Shown piece after piece: positions 33,221 through 45,900 of a stretch of DNA of 64,000 nucleotides. Source of the DNA: Yamagishiella unicocca. Lineage: Eukaryota; Chlorophyta; Chlorophyceae; Chlamydomonadales; Volvocaceae. The stretch spans positions 124,001 through 188,000 of the forward strand of contig BDSL01000111.1 of the NCBI GenBank assembly GCA_003116995.1. The letters run 5' to 3'. The position numbers and the translations under genes are program-made. Within the stretch, counting starts at the first letter, position 1. Each line of letters opens with the position of its first letter. The notes under the pieces were generated by a model. It was not told where the DNA came from and made no database searches. It saw only the letters and a list, made by a program, of their open reading frames with translations.

Positions 33221-35598
33221 ATGAAGCTCAGCAGTTTGAGAACTTGCGGCGGCCGTCCCCAGCTCATCGGTCGTCATGGAGTAGCCGGCAGGGCGCCTCT
33301 GGTCGTCAGGGCCGTGCAGGCGAAGTGGGTCGCTGCCCATGGTGCTAGCATGATTCCGTGTTGGGAGATCTAATTGCAGTTCTCTGAGAGGCATACGTCC
33401 TGCTTCTCAGGGATGAGGGCTTCCTTGGAAGCATAAAAGCCATGGCGAAGAAGGTGCAGGGAGCACTTCCTATCGTGGGACTAGTATCTCGCTTAGCCAC
33501 CCCTGAAGGCGGCTTTGACGAACTGGTGAGCTGCCGTTACCGCCCCTTCTCACATAACGTCTCCCCTACTTCCTCAGCGTCTGATTTCTACCTGATGTAG
33601 TACCCTGCTCATTCCCTCTTTCCCTATGTGGAATTAGGGGCGATGTCACACACCCATACCCTCACTGAAATGCGTGCAGGCATACCCTGAGTTCTGCCGC
33701 TACATGATTAACAACGCCCCGATCGGCTACCGGATAGCACAGGCGGATCTGGAGAAGGCGTACGGAAAGGTTGGTGCAGTTGCATCTAGCCTACCCAAGT
33801 ACCTACGCAACGTTTCACCTGAAACTTCGCTGCTGGTACCTCCTGACGTGCCCGGGAATTCTGCATTGCGCTCCCGTGTGACCTCGGCCTGTGGCCTGTG
33901 GTCCTGAAGCTTCTCCGTTTGTGCTTTTGCCATTTGCCGGTGCCAATTTGGACCACGCTTGTGCAACCCAAGCCCGCAAACAGCCGGTGGGTGCTGCTGG
34001 TATTATGGATGACCAAGATGGGCATTGGGCTGGTCCCAGCAAAGGACATCATCTCGGCCAGCAGGCGTGTTCGAGTTACGGTAAGTTGTACAGGTGCCCC
34101 TCACTGGGCTCAGGCAGGCGGGGAGACGGGGCCGGGGCGGGTAACACCTGATCGGGGGGTTGGAGGAAAATATGTGATGATGGGACGGCTTTGCGAGCGT
34201 TAGCAAGTTGGCTTTTGGATTGGTACCCTGGGAAGACTGGACGGCTGGATATATGACCCTTCGAGAAGAGTAAGCGATCGGTAACAGGAATGCTAGTTAG
34301 TGCAATTGTGTGCTGGCGTATTAGCTGTGGAGCGCCCCACCGGGCTTTTGCTTGCTGCTTCGGCGGTGCACGTCCTCCTGGCCAGGGCCGCAAGTCCGCG
34401 CGGTGTTTGCGGCCACCACTGAGCGGTCGTGTTAGCCTAGCGTATACTGCGTCCAAGCCTGTGCAATCATCACCTGCCTCTCCTAAGTCTGGACCAGCGC
34501 CCAAGCACATCGCCAATAGCCATCGTTGCCTACCCAGCACCCCAACGTACCAGCCCGAAAGCCCATTTGCACTCCCAATGCTCGTGTAACCGGCATCACA
34601 TGGCTGCATGGCTGTCGGCAGCCTTGCTGCGTCCGCTGGCTGGCGTCCGCATGCTCAGGATGAGTTAGGGAAGCCACCGGTGTGCCACGTCAGCCTGCAT
34701 GTGGCCAGCTCCCGCTGCACCGACACGGCGGCCTGGAGCACAACATGAGAGAGCTGTGCTACATCCATTCGCGGGCCCAGGGCAGCGACTGCTCGGTGGC
34801 ATGTTTGCCCATTTTGCGCTTGCCAGCTTTCAATCGCATAGACGACGGGACCACGTTTGCGGTGCTTGGCGGGCGGCCAAATCACCTCTTACCTTCCTGA
34901 TCACCGATCCCGCGGCATCCTGATCGTGCAGCAAGACATCGAGATGGAGATGGACCGCTTCGAGAACACCAAGATGTCCTCCCTGAAGAAGTACTCCATG
35001 GTGACGCGGCCCGAGGGCAAGCTGGAGGAGAAGGTCAACGTCGCAGTGGACGCGCTGTGCATGCTGTGCATCGGTAAGTACGGCGTGTGCTGTGCAAAAT
35101 AGCAAGGAGACGACACCCGTACGGCGTGTGTGGGTGCGAGCAACTACGCTTAAATAGCGGCCTGCTGGGTGGCCGTTGGGGGCTGCGGGCGGGAGGATTT
35201 CACTCTGTTGGCAAGGCCTACAATTCGGATGTTGTTGATTGGATCACCGTCTGGTGCGGGGCTCCGCCTGCACTGGCGTGTTCCGCTCTGTGGAAGGGCG
35301 GCACAGCGTGAAGGTAGCCACACGTCCAAGAGGCCTAAATAGGCTGTGGTATACTGGGATCCATGTTGGGATCTGCCTCGATCTGCATCGATCGTTGCGC
35401 AACGCTGAGGGCTGTTCCGCTTGTTCGCTACCGGACTTGCACCGGCGGCTCGCAGGGCTGAAAGAAGGCCAACCCGTCCCCGAGGCGGCCGCTCCCTTGC
35501 TGCGCGACATCGTGCAAGGCACATTCCCGGAAGCGGACGAGGCGCTGGTGGCCGCAGCGGTGGCGAATCGCGCGGCGCGCGCACAAGCGTACTCTTGA
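33221..35598 (+). CDS. Plastid-targeted protein of unknown function, 197 aa
   Basis: Five exons join in phase: 33221-33324, 33411-33525, 33680-33769, 34932-35073 and 35456-35598. The N-terminus (MKLSSLRTCGGRPQLIGRHG, then VAGRAPLVVRAVQAK) is a typical algal chloroplast transit peptide with a VxRA-like cleavage region. The mature part begins near DEGFLGSIKAMAKKVQ and contains YPEFCRYMINNAPIGYRIAQ. A charged helix, QDIEMEMDRFENTKMSSLKK, comes next, and then the C-terminal KEGQPVPEAAAPLLRDIVQG. No transmembrane segment, metal site or catalytic motif is visible. The low-complexity-free, motif-rich sequence suggests a conserved soluble stromal protein, but I do not recognise the family. The exon 4 acceptor at 34931 follows a weak pyrimidine tract and is the least certain boundary. 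Confidence 0.83.
33770..34931 (+). other. Long third intron of the 197-aa protein gene
   Basis: At 1162 bp this intron is much longer than the other three (about 86-380 bp). The ORFs inside it on both strands have no recognisable motif, and none can be spliced in without breaking the frame between AYGK and QDIEM. I see no clear mobile element in it. Confidence 0.6.
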
Positions 35599-35755
35599 GC
35601 GAGGGTTATCCACACGCTGACGACCGGATGCCACAGCCGACACCTCTACGCGTGGCTTGCAATGGGAAGTGTCCCCTACATCGACGTCGCCAGAGCGCGC
35701 GAATGCAATTACTCTTCGTATGCGTTGTTTTTGCGGCGTGGGCGTGGGCGTGTCC

Positions 35756-35760
35756 TGTAA
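35756..35760 (+). terminator. TGTAA polyadenylation signal of the 197-aa protein gene
   Basis: TGTAA lies 158 bp after the stop codon, a normal distance for this lineage. Confidence 0.7.
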
Positions 35761-36910
35761 GGGTGAGGCGGCTCGCAGGCCGCGGCGTGGTCGAGGGCGC
35801 CCGCGCGCACAGGCGCGGGAGTAGCATCACAGGATGTAATGAAGGCGGCCGCGTTTTGAGGTGTCCTTTGGCCCGGATTCATTGGACCCTTGCGTTGCCT
35901 GCGTTTGAGCAGCTGGTCTTCCAGCAGCCGTGTGCATAGTAGATAGTAGGCTTTAGGCAGCTCCCCCTGACGTGGCTCCGTGGATCACGTCTACGTCCGA
36001 CGCAGCAGCCACGCGCGCTGCCATACCACCATCGCACACCACCATCACCGCTGTCAGCCTGCTCGCGGCCCGCAGAAAACCAGAGAGGCATTTGGCCGCT
36101 AATCAACCAGGGGTGTGGCGACTGCGGAAGGTGCTGGCCATCAGGCACAAACACTAAACCTAAACGCTCAACCCGTGCGTTCCTAGTCGTGCCAACAACG
36201 CCATACGGACTACTACGTCGTCGCAACCCTTCAATTACCGATAGCTACACTCGTATATGAATCGGTATGCTTGATAAGGTGTCACCAAATCAAGGATCAT
36301 CGACGAACGCGTAACAAAAGTGAATGCATTCGTAAGGCCGCAGGATTCGGTGGGAGCTTCAGATAACTCAGATAAGTACAGAACGAATATTTAGATGTGT
36401 CCCCTGTGTTGAGACTGCCTGGGTTTACGGGTTTCCTCATCGACGACGGCTGGCGGACGGCGATGTCTCTTCTGAATAGACACTGCTTGCCATTACCGTA
36501 AAACCGTCACAGGATTACATACACAATCTATTTGGAGAATGAGTTAAAGAAAGGGTGAGCGTGGAGGACCGCAGCAAATGTCGACGAGCTGTTAACTGTA
36601 ATCGGGTACGGGGCTTTTGGCGGCAAACCGGTTACTCGCACAGGTAGCGCTATCTGGAGCAACCCACACGCCGGTGTATATTATATGGATATAGAGTGTA
36701 ACATCTTGCTGCCGCATATTGACATTCATGGAGCTTTGATGACTGGGCGGCAGCCAGACAGTGACACAGCAAACACAGGCACCTTCTCCACTACCAGTTC
36801 ATATGAGGATTATAATGAAAGGCTTTTGATGCCAGGCGTTTTGGCAATCTGACGTTTTTCAGGGCGTAAAACCGCTAGTTTACGGAACCAGTAAGACACA
36901 GCCCAACTTC
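35761..36910. other. Intergenic region upstream of the callose synthase gene
   Basis: About 1.15 kb with only short ORFs without motifs. The last 600 bp are AT-richer than the coding regions and include tatattatatggatatag near 36677, a plausible but unproven core-promoter area. Confidence 0.45.
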
Positions 36911-36958
36911 ATGCCTAGCGCATTAGGAGGATGCCCAACACTGACGCGCAGCGAATAG
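36911..36958 (+). promoter_or_regulatory. Upstream ORF (15 codons plus stop) overlapping the callose synthase start
   Basis: An ATG at 36911 opens a 15-residue frame ending with TAG at 36956-36958. It overlaps the presumed main ATG at 36931 in another frame. An in-frame stop just upstream of 36931 shows the main frame cannot be extended 5' without splicing. If the transcript starts upstream of 36911, this uORF could reduce translation. Confidence 0.4.
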
Positions 36959-39900
36959 ATGAATATTTTTGGCCAGCTGACGGCACGCAATCCGCGAGGG
37001 CAACACGGCGCGTTATGCCGCCTCCACCCGCTGGCTCAACGCAACCATCTCTCCCAGGGCGACCACCGTTGACTGGTAGCAGACACAGCAATGAATATCC
37101 CTCCAGCGCTGCGCTCGCGGCAACGCAGCTGCTTCGCAGCCACCAGCCAGACCCCGCCGCACCCTCGGGCCCGCAGGCCCCGCACGAACTCCATGTCGAG
37201 CTCTGCCCGCCCACCTCATCAACGCACCGCCACGGCTACGCGCGGCCCGTCACCGCCCACTCAGATCTGCCGCATTCTGTGCAGACAGCACCGAGAGCGC
37301 CCACTCCTAACCGCCGAACACCCGGCAGCGCGGCCAGCCTCGGCGCCGGCCTCGCTGCCAGCCCAGGCGGCAGCCGCGGCTTCCACGGCACCCATATTGG
37401 CGGCCCCGCTACCGCGCCTTCTGTGCTTTTGGTCGCAGCCAGTGACGGTGAGGAGAAGTGCGAGGCGGAGGCCGGGGTGTCCGCCCACGAGGTGGCTCCC
37501 CGCGCCTCCTGGGGTGTGCCCATCTTCTCCCACTCGCAGCGACACACCGGCCTGGCAGCAGCGCGGCCGCCGTCCCCGGGAGCGGCGACAGGCCGCAGTC
37601 ACACCCGTGGCGGCACACGACCTGCCAGTGCGGGCGCCAGCCGCACGACGCTGCCGTACAACTATCATACAGCGGGCGAAGGCGGTGGCGGTGGCGGTAG
37701 CGGTGGTGGTGGTGGTGGCGAGACTGGTCGCAGCTGCAGCCGCAGTCGCAGTCGCAGCGGCAGCCGCAGCCGCAGCCGCAAGGCTTCCGCTGCTAGGTGG
37801 GAATTCTCCTCGACGACCCCGCACTCCTCGAGGTCCCCGCACTCGTACAACAGGGACGCCGCGCGCGGTGGTGCTGTCCGCGTGCAAGGCCGTAGGGACG
37901 GGGGTGGGCAGGAGCTGCGACGAGGGAGCCGTGGTGCGGTTGCCGGGGTTTCGGAGGCAGTCAGCTCAGCGTCGCCTGCCGTACCTGCCCCCGCACCCGC
38001 GTCAGAGGTATCCAGGCGTACAGAGCAGCGTCAGTCCCGGGCGCTGCCGCCGATACGGCACAACGGAAGGCTGCTGCAGCAGTTGCAGCAGCCGGGGTCC
38101 CGCATCCTGCACCAGCAACAGCAGCAGGAAAAGGAAAGCGAGAAGCTGGATAATGAGGCTTCAACTCCGCGGGCCGACGAGCAGAGTGGTGGTGGCCGCC
38201 GCGGCGGCGGCGTCAGCGTCCCGGGGCTCAGCGCGGCTGCTCCAGCCGTTGCTGAGGACCAGTCCAAGGCCGTTGAGGAGGAGGCCCTGCGGCCCCTGCA
38301 GCCCCTGCGGCCGGCGCCACTCTCTCCCGCAATGATCGCGCTGTCAACAGTGGACGCGGCGGTGCTGCACGCCGCCATGAACAGTTCCGCAGCCGGAGGG
38401 GGTACCCCGGCCCCGCGTGGGCGGCCTGCCGGGGCCGTCGCTGGGGGAGAGGTGGTGGAGCCCCTGGAGGAGCACGCCCCAGCTCCGCAACAGCAGCCCC
38501 AGACGGAGCCGCAGCAGCCGCAGCAGTCCCAGACGGAGCCGCAGCAGCGGCCCTCAGACAAGCCTCAAGCCGCCCAACCACATCTGGAAAGGTCGGCCAG
38601 GCTCGCTCGCAAACGCATGGCACCTCCGATGGGCGTGTCTGAGTTGTCCGGGGGGCCGAGCACCTCCATATCCGTAGACCATGCGCCGGCAGGGTACCTT
38701 GGAACCATCAGAGGAGCCGTGGGGCCGGTGGGCCAGGTTGAAGCGGCCGACGGCATCCCCACACCGTCCTTCCCCGCACCGCCGCCACCGGGACTCGATC
38801 ACGTGACCTCTGGTGTGCGCCAACGCCGCAGCGCCGGTGGAAACATCACTTCGCAGCCTGCGCTGCTGTCGTCGCAGCAACCTGGTAGGGGCTACGGGCC
38901 TAGCGGCTGCGGAGGCGGGGGCAGCAGCGGCTGGGGCTGTGGCGCTGGTGTTGCGAGCGAGGGCGCGGGCAGCCGGGCGGCGCACCCTCAGATGCTGGCG
39001 GCGGCGGGCGGGACGATGCCGCTGCTGTACGGCGGTGATTGGGAGGAGATAGTGCATGATGTGGTGTGGCGTGTGACTCGCGCCTTTGGGTTCCAGGTGG
39101 GCCGCGGCGGGGGGCGGGGGGGCCGGGAGCGGGTAGTAGGAGAAGGGTGGACGGGAGGGAGGGAGGGAAGGAAAACCCGTGTACAAAAGAAAGACATTTT
39201 AGGGCAGACATTGGAAGATGCATGCTGGGAGGGAAGGAGGGAGGGAGGGAGGCTTCCAGAGGCTGGGCCTCGGAGGCTGGCGGGCAGGCGAGGCGACACG
39301 TCGCGGTCGAGTGACAGCCAAGCATTCCGCAAACACCCCCCTCCACCCACGTGGCACAAAACCTTAGTACTGGCATATACCCCCCCTCCCCCTCAGGCCT
39401 TCAACCTCAACCCCGAGACCCGGTCCGACCCGCAGCCGCAGTGGACCCCCGCCACCGCCTTTCTGGTTTCGGAGCATCTGACCCACATCCTGGTGCACAA
39501 CATGCTAACCCGCATGCGCCCGCCGCCCAGCACCAACAGCGCCGCCAGCGCGGGGCAGCCGTGGGGCCGCGACCGTGCCGCTACCGCTGCCACTGCTTTC
39601 ACCACGACTGCTGCTGGCTTCACGCCCAATACTGCGCCTGCGGCGGCGGAGTTGCTGCAGGGAGGGGCGAGGAGCTTCTCATCCGAAAAAGCGGCGGAGG
39701 CGGCGGAGGCGGAGGCGGAGGCGGAGGCTGCCGCCAGCGCCGCCGGCCGGCCTCGCTTCTGTCTTGCTGTGTACGAGCTGCACAACACCATCTTGTACGG
39801 CTATGAGATGGTCTGGTGCCCCCACGTGCAGCTGCGTCCTCGCCCAGGCGAGCAGCAGCGCACCTTGGAGGGCGCGCGCTGGGCCGACACCGCACCCCTG

Positions 39901-42900
39901 CACGGGCTGCTGTGCGAGCTGGCACTCTACTTCCTGCTGTACAGCGAGGCAGCCAACCTGCGCCACACCCCCGAGCTGATGTGGTTCATGTTCTGGGCGG
40001 CCAACCACAGCCCCGCAATGGAGGGGCTGTGGCGCGAGGGGCTGCCGAACATGTCGTCGGGGCTGCGCGGCGCGTGCGGCCGCCGGGCCCAGCTGCGCAC
40101 GGAGCTGCAGGTAGCTAGGGGAAGGGCTGGGGGTGCAAGGGGCTTTGAATCGTGTCGCATGGGGGGTGAGGGAGCGGTAGAGTGGAGGACGGGCGTCTCA
40201 CCACCCTGCTACTAGCTTCGTAATTAAGGAATGCAAGGTGAGCAGGGCCGGCTAGTACTGCCGACTGTTTGTAGCGCAAGGCGCTTTGGGACGTCTGGGC
40301 TGGCTGCCTCAAGGGGAGGCTCCCCCCGGCGCCCTGCGCCCTGCGAAGCGGTGTGTTTCAACACGGCAACCCCCCGACCTCACATTCCCTGTCCGCAGCG
40401 GGAAATAGCGGAGCTGCAGCTCCAGCTTCGTCCTGGCGGCCACCAGCCCGACAGCGTGGCGCCCGAGCTGTGCAGCGCAGCGCTCCCCGCCATGAGCGCC
40501 GCAGCGGTGTCGCCGTTGTCGATGTCTGCAGCTGCGGCGGCGGGGGCGGGTCTGCCCCCGGGGCTCCGGGGTGTGGCCCCGGGGGACGTGGAGCTGCTGG
40601 CCGACCTGGCAGCACATGGAGACGGCGGCTTCGTGACGGACCGTGTGGTGACACCGCTCTTCTACTTCCTCAGCCACGAGGTGCGCAGCATTTCCGCGAT
40701 CTGGATCTGGATCTGGATCTGGAACGAGGCACGTGTCCAATGCGGTGTACAGTAATCAGTAATTGTAAAAGAGGTTCGGTTGTCGTTGTCCTTGCGTTCA
40801 TCCGTACGTCAGCTGGGCGCTGCTGCCACTGCTGCCGCTGCTTGCGCGCGTGGGGTTATGTGCTGCCAAGGCGCCACCACCGCCCCTCCCGCGGCGCAGA
40901 TGGACGCGCTGTTCGACGCGGGGGTGGAGGTGGCGCACCGCCTGGGGTACGACGACGTCAACGAGTCGATGTGCCGCCGCGATGTCGTACACCGGCTGCT
41001 GGAGGAGCTCGGGGTCAGCAGGTGGGGGCGGCGGACTGGGGCTGGCCTGTGTGCGCTGCTGGCAGCAGAGGTGACGGAGGCGGCCTTGGTGTGGGGAGGT
41101 AACGCCGCTCCTTTGGAGAAGATGGCACCTGCAGGGTACGGGCACGTGGTATAGGGCCCTTGCAGCGTGAGGTCACCTGCTGCATGGTACGTTCCTCCTG
41201 CCCTGCAGGGACCAGCTGGTGGGCGGTGGGGTGTGCGACGTGTGGCGCTCCCTCACGCTGCTGGGCTGCCCCGGGGACCAGCCGGAGGGCCCCGCAGGAC
41301 CGCGCAGGACCCAGCAGGGCCCGCCGGAGGACCCCGCCGGACCGGCGTTTGACGCGCAGCTGGCGGCTGACTTCTGGAGCTCACAGGTGAGGGAGCCACA
41401 CGGCCGCACGTCGGCAGCAGCGCCACCCGCATGTGCGGCAGCTACGCCACGGAGCAGTAGATGCCCTGAGGCTCCGCCGTCGGCTGCGGCGTACGGATCG
41501 CTGCGGCACGCCTAGAAGCAGCAGGCAGGGTAGTACGAGGGAAAACAGGCAGGCCTGCCCGTCGTCGCCGCCCCCCTCCCCCTCCCCCATCCACGGGTCT
41601 TCCTCAAAACCCCCTCCCCCCCACCCTAGGTCCTGGTGAAGACCTTCCGCGAGCGGCGCTGCTGGGCCGCCGTGTACCGCGCCTTCTACCGGGTCTACAG
41701 CCTGCAGCTGGTGCTGCTGCACCTCATCCTCGCGGCCGCCTTCGCGCCCTGGGACTGGGGGACGCTGTCGTCGGCGGTGGTGACGCACTGCTGGATGGCT
41801 GCTGCCGAGCGGGCCGCCAACTGGTGGATGACGAGGGACCCCGCTGACCCGCTGCTGGCCAGGCAGCGGCGCAGGGCGCGGGCGGAGGCGCGAGACAGCA
41901 CTAGCACCAGCACCAGCACCAGCACCATCCGTAACTGCAGGTGTGGTGGGGCAGCAGGCAGAGGTTGCATCGCGTGACCGCCTGCTTGTCGCCTGACTGA
42001 TGGCTGATGGGGGACTTGATCGCATTCCATCATTCCACAGCGCCGACAGTCCTCACCGGGTGACGTTGGTCAATTCCCTCAACAGCCACATCACTCCCCG
42101 TGTGGCGGCCCACCTGGAGGTCACCGGGGGTTCGTGCATCGCCGCCCTTGCCCTCGAAACGTCTAGTTTCTCTAAACGGTGTTTCTTTCGTACTTACACG
42201 GGTCTTTCTGGCATCCTGCCCTTGTATGGCTTCCCTCGCCAACTCATTTCCCCCTGCCGCCCGCAGGCCACGTCAGGGAGGAGAGAGCTGCAGCGGCGCG
42301 CAGCAGCAGCAGCAGCGGGCGGCGCGAGGAGGCGACGCGGCGGCAGAGGCCGTTGAGGGGCCCCAGGCCGCCCGCGCCTGGCGGCGCCGTGTTGCCATGG
42401 AGGGGCAGCCGCTGCTGGGCGGTGTGGTGGGCTGCCTGGACTGGCTGCTGCTGGCTGCCGGAGTGACCGGCCTGTACGCCGTGTACTGTCAGGTGGCTGC
42501 CGCTGGGGGCGGGGAGGGCCGAGAGGGAGCTCGTGGGAGGGCGGGAGGGCCGAGGTGCAGGAGCCCGGGAGACTGACTGACGGTAGCTTGGACCGTCACT
42601 ACCGGGTGTGAGGGCGCTGCACCCTCCACCCCTCCCACCCCTCCCACCCCTCCCACCCCTCCCACCCCTCCCACCCCTCCCACCCCTCCCACCCCTCCCA
42701 CCCCTCCCACCCCTCCCACCCCTCCCACCCCTCCCACCCCTCCCACCCCTCCCACCCCTCCCACCCCTCCCACCCCTCCCACCCCTCCCACCCAGGTGAC
42801 CCTCCCTCCTAACGCTAATCGCTGATGGCCGCGCCGCAGCGCTCCTACCGCCTGTGGCCCTGACCCACCCCTTGGCCCCGCGCCCGCCCCGCTTCTTGGC

Positions 42901-45900
42901 CCCTCCAGGACCCCGGCGGCGCTACCGGGCACTGGCTGCACGTGCAGCTACGGAGCTACTGGCTGCTGGGGGCCGGGGGGTACGCCGCAGCGGTGCTGGT
43001 GCCCGGGGTCCTCACCACCAGAGCCGGGTGCGGCAGGAGGGGGCGGGGGCAGGAGGGGGCGAGAGGGGGCAGGAGGGGGTGGGCGGGAGACACCCATGGC
43101 CGGCTTGGTGGATTGGGGCAGGGCGTGGTGTTAGGGCTCGCTGGGGCTGGTGATGTTGGGGCCTAGGCTGGTTACAATCCGGGTTGCGGTTCGGGAAGGG
43201 GTTCTACAAGGGGCGGGTGCAAGAGAGCCGGGACTGTGAGAAAGCAGTCCGCTCCAGCAGACTGTCGTGGTAACGTTTGAAAGCGTTGGGCGCTGGGTCC
43301 GATGCTGGGTGCGATGAAACAGGCCCCCCTCCTCCTCCTCCTCCGTTCCCCCACCGCCTCCCCCTCCTCCCTCCCTTCCTCCCGCAGCTACCGGGTGAGC
43401 CTGCTGGCGGCGCTGCCGCCGCTGCGCTCGCTGCTGGCGTGCCACAGCGCGCTGCCGCCCGCCCGCTGCTGGCTGGAGGGCCGGCTGGGCATGGAGTGGC
43501 GCGTGTGGGTCGTCAACAACGTCATGTGGGGGATCATCCTGGCGGCCAAGGTGGCGTTCGAGTACTACGTCATGGCCAAACCGATGGTCGAGCCGGTGAG
43601 AGGGTCGGGAAGGGAATCCACGGGTGCGGGTGCGGGTGCGGGTGCGGGTGCGGGTGCGGGTGCGGGTGCGGGTGCGGGTGCGGGTGCGGGTGCGGGTGCG
43701 GGTGCGGGTGCGGGTGCGGGTGCGGGTGCGGGTGCGGGGTGCGGGTGCGGGTGCGGGTGCGGGTGCGGGTGCGGGTGCGGGTGCGGGTGCGGGTGCGGGT
43801 GCGGGTGCGGGTGCGGGTGCGGGTGCGGGTGCGGGTGCGGGTGCGGGTGCGGGTGCGGGTGCGGGTGCGGGTGCGGGTGCACATCCGCCTCCACCCGCCT
43901 GCCGCTGCCCCCAAACCCTAGCGTATCGCACCCACCCCACTGCCGGATCCGTTAACTGTAAGAGCCCGATCCGTCTTCCTGAGATGGCACAGCTGTGGGC
44001 CTCCACGGCCGCCCGCTTCTAAAACCCTAAAACCCCCGCAGTAGCCCCTGAGACCGCCAACTGATCAAACCGTCAACCGCTCAAACCGCTCAAACTGTCA
44101 AACCCTCAAATCCTCAAACCCTCAAACCCTCAAACCCTCAAATCCTCATACCCTCAACCTTCAGACCATTTACCCCGCAAACCCTCAAACCCTCAAACCC
44201 TCAAAACCTCTAAACCCTCAAACCCGGGGCCACCTCGCTCCACTCCGCTCCACTCCTGTGCCCCCCCCTCGCTGCCCGCAGGTCCGCGCGCTGCTGCGGC
44301 GCGAGTGGCTTGGCTGCCCCCCCCTGCTGCCCCCCCTGCCCTGCCTGAACGCCAGCTGGGTGCTGGTGGGTCTGCGCATGCTGCCGCTGGCGCTGATCTG
44401 CCTGGCAGACACCACCATCATCTACAACGCGGTCATGGCGCTGTTCGGGGTGCTGCGCGGACTGCTGCGGCTGGACCTGGGCACAGTGGCCAGCTGGGAG
44501 GAGCTGCGGGCGGGGTTCCACCGGGGGCCGGTCAGGTGGGTCGCGGTGTGTAGGTTAGTTGTGAGGGGAAAGCAGGGAGGGGGAGGGCGTAGGGGGAGGG
44601 TGGAGGGGGAGGGGAAGGGGGGGAGGGGAGGGGGAGGGGAGGGGGAGTGAAAGGGGGGGGGGGTGAAGGGGGGGTCTGCGGGCGGCGGAACCCTGCATGC
44701 GAGGAGGACATGCGGCGTGGGGTTGGTCTTTACTTGGCGCGTGTTATAGGGAGGCGAGGAAGGGACGGAGGGGAAGGGAGGGTGCCAGGAACGGTAGGGT
44801 GGGGGGGCCACCACCACATATCTCTTCCTCGCATCACCCCTCGCTCGTCCCACTCGTGATGCACCGTATTCCTTGTCTCGGTAGTCGTGTGGTGGTTTGA
44901 CAGGTACCTGTCTCTCGCGCTCCCAGGTGGTGGCGCCGCTGCATGTCGGCTGAGGGCGTCAGGAGCCACCGCCGGGCCCTGCGGCGGCAGCTCGTGGAGG
45001 GGGGGCAGGACCGGGCGGCCGCGGAGGCCTTCGTGCCGCACACCCCGCCGGCAGCGGACGGCGCCAGCAGCGGCGACGATGGCGGCGGCAGTGACGGCGG
45101 CGAGCAGGAGGCGAGAGCGGCTCTGTGGCCGTTGCGGGCGACGACGAGGGAGAGGAAGACCGCCAGGTTGTTGCGCGAGGAGGAGCTGCTCCAGGGAGGG
45201 CCCGCGCACGTCACACGGTGGGCCACGGCGCCGGTGGCGGCGGCGCTGGCCGTCAGCAACACCCCGCGGCGGCGGCGCAGCGGCGGCGGCGGTGGCGGCG
45301 GTGGAGGCGGTTTTACGGAGCTATGGCAGCGGGGGCGGGGCTTCATGCGCCGAACTTCGACGCCGGCGGCGCCCAGGAACCTGGCGCGAGTACGACACAG
45401 TGACGGCGGCGCCGCCAGGGGTGTCGGCGAGGGGGTTGAGCTGGCGTATCGAGGTGGGGGCACGGGGGTGATATCGCGACTGCTCCGCGGTGCCGGCGGC
45501 AGGCAGGGTGGTGGCGGCAGCAGCAGCACCAGCGGCGCGTTCGCCAGCCGCCGCAAGGGCGGGAGGGGGTCGCGCGGCAGCAGCGGGTCAGAGAGCGAGG
45601 GCGGGGCGGGAGGTGTCGGCGGCGGCAGCCCCGTCCGCAGCCCCACTCGGCTGCTGGGGGCCACGGGGCTGTGGCAGCGGCTGCCCAGGAGGTCCACTCC
45701 GCCAAGAGACCTTGCAACCACCACAACCACCGCAACCACCACAACCACCGCAACGAACAGCAGCAGGGGCTGGGGCGCCCTGCGCTTCAATTCGGTGGCG
45801 CCGCTGCCGCTCTCTCCACAGCCGCCGCCGCCGCCACCCTGGCACTCGGTGTCGTCGCCGCCGCCCTTCACGGCCGCCGCCGCCGCCGCCGCCGCCAGCG

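Noticed and set aside
39097..39396. Reading this stretch as coding because the frame stays open
   Set aside because: Clean donor and acceptor sites flank it, its content is a G-rich repeat plus a dispersed intronic element, and removal keeps the callose synthase frame.
42608..43921. Long ORFs encoding poly-LPP, poly-GGV, Arg/Val, Gly/Cys and His/Pro repeats
   Set aside because: They are translations of the 9-bp and 6-bp intronic microsatellites, open in several frames on both strands.
43131..44006. 291-codon minus-strand ORF with alternating PA and RT repeats
   Set aside because: It is antisense to callose synthase exon 43388-43595 and its intronic hexanucleotide array.
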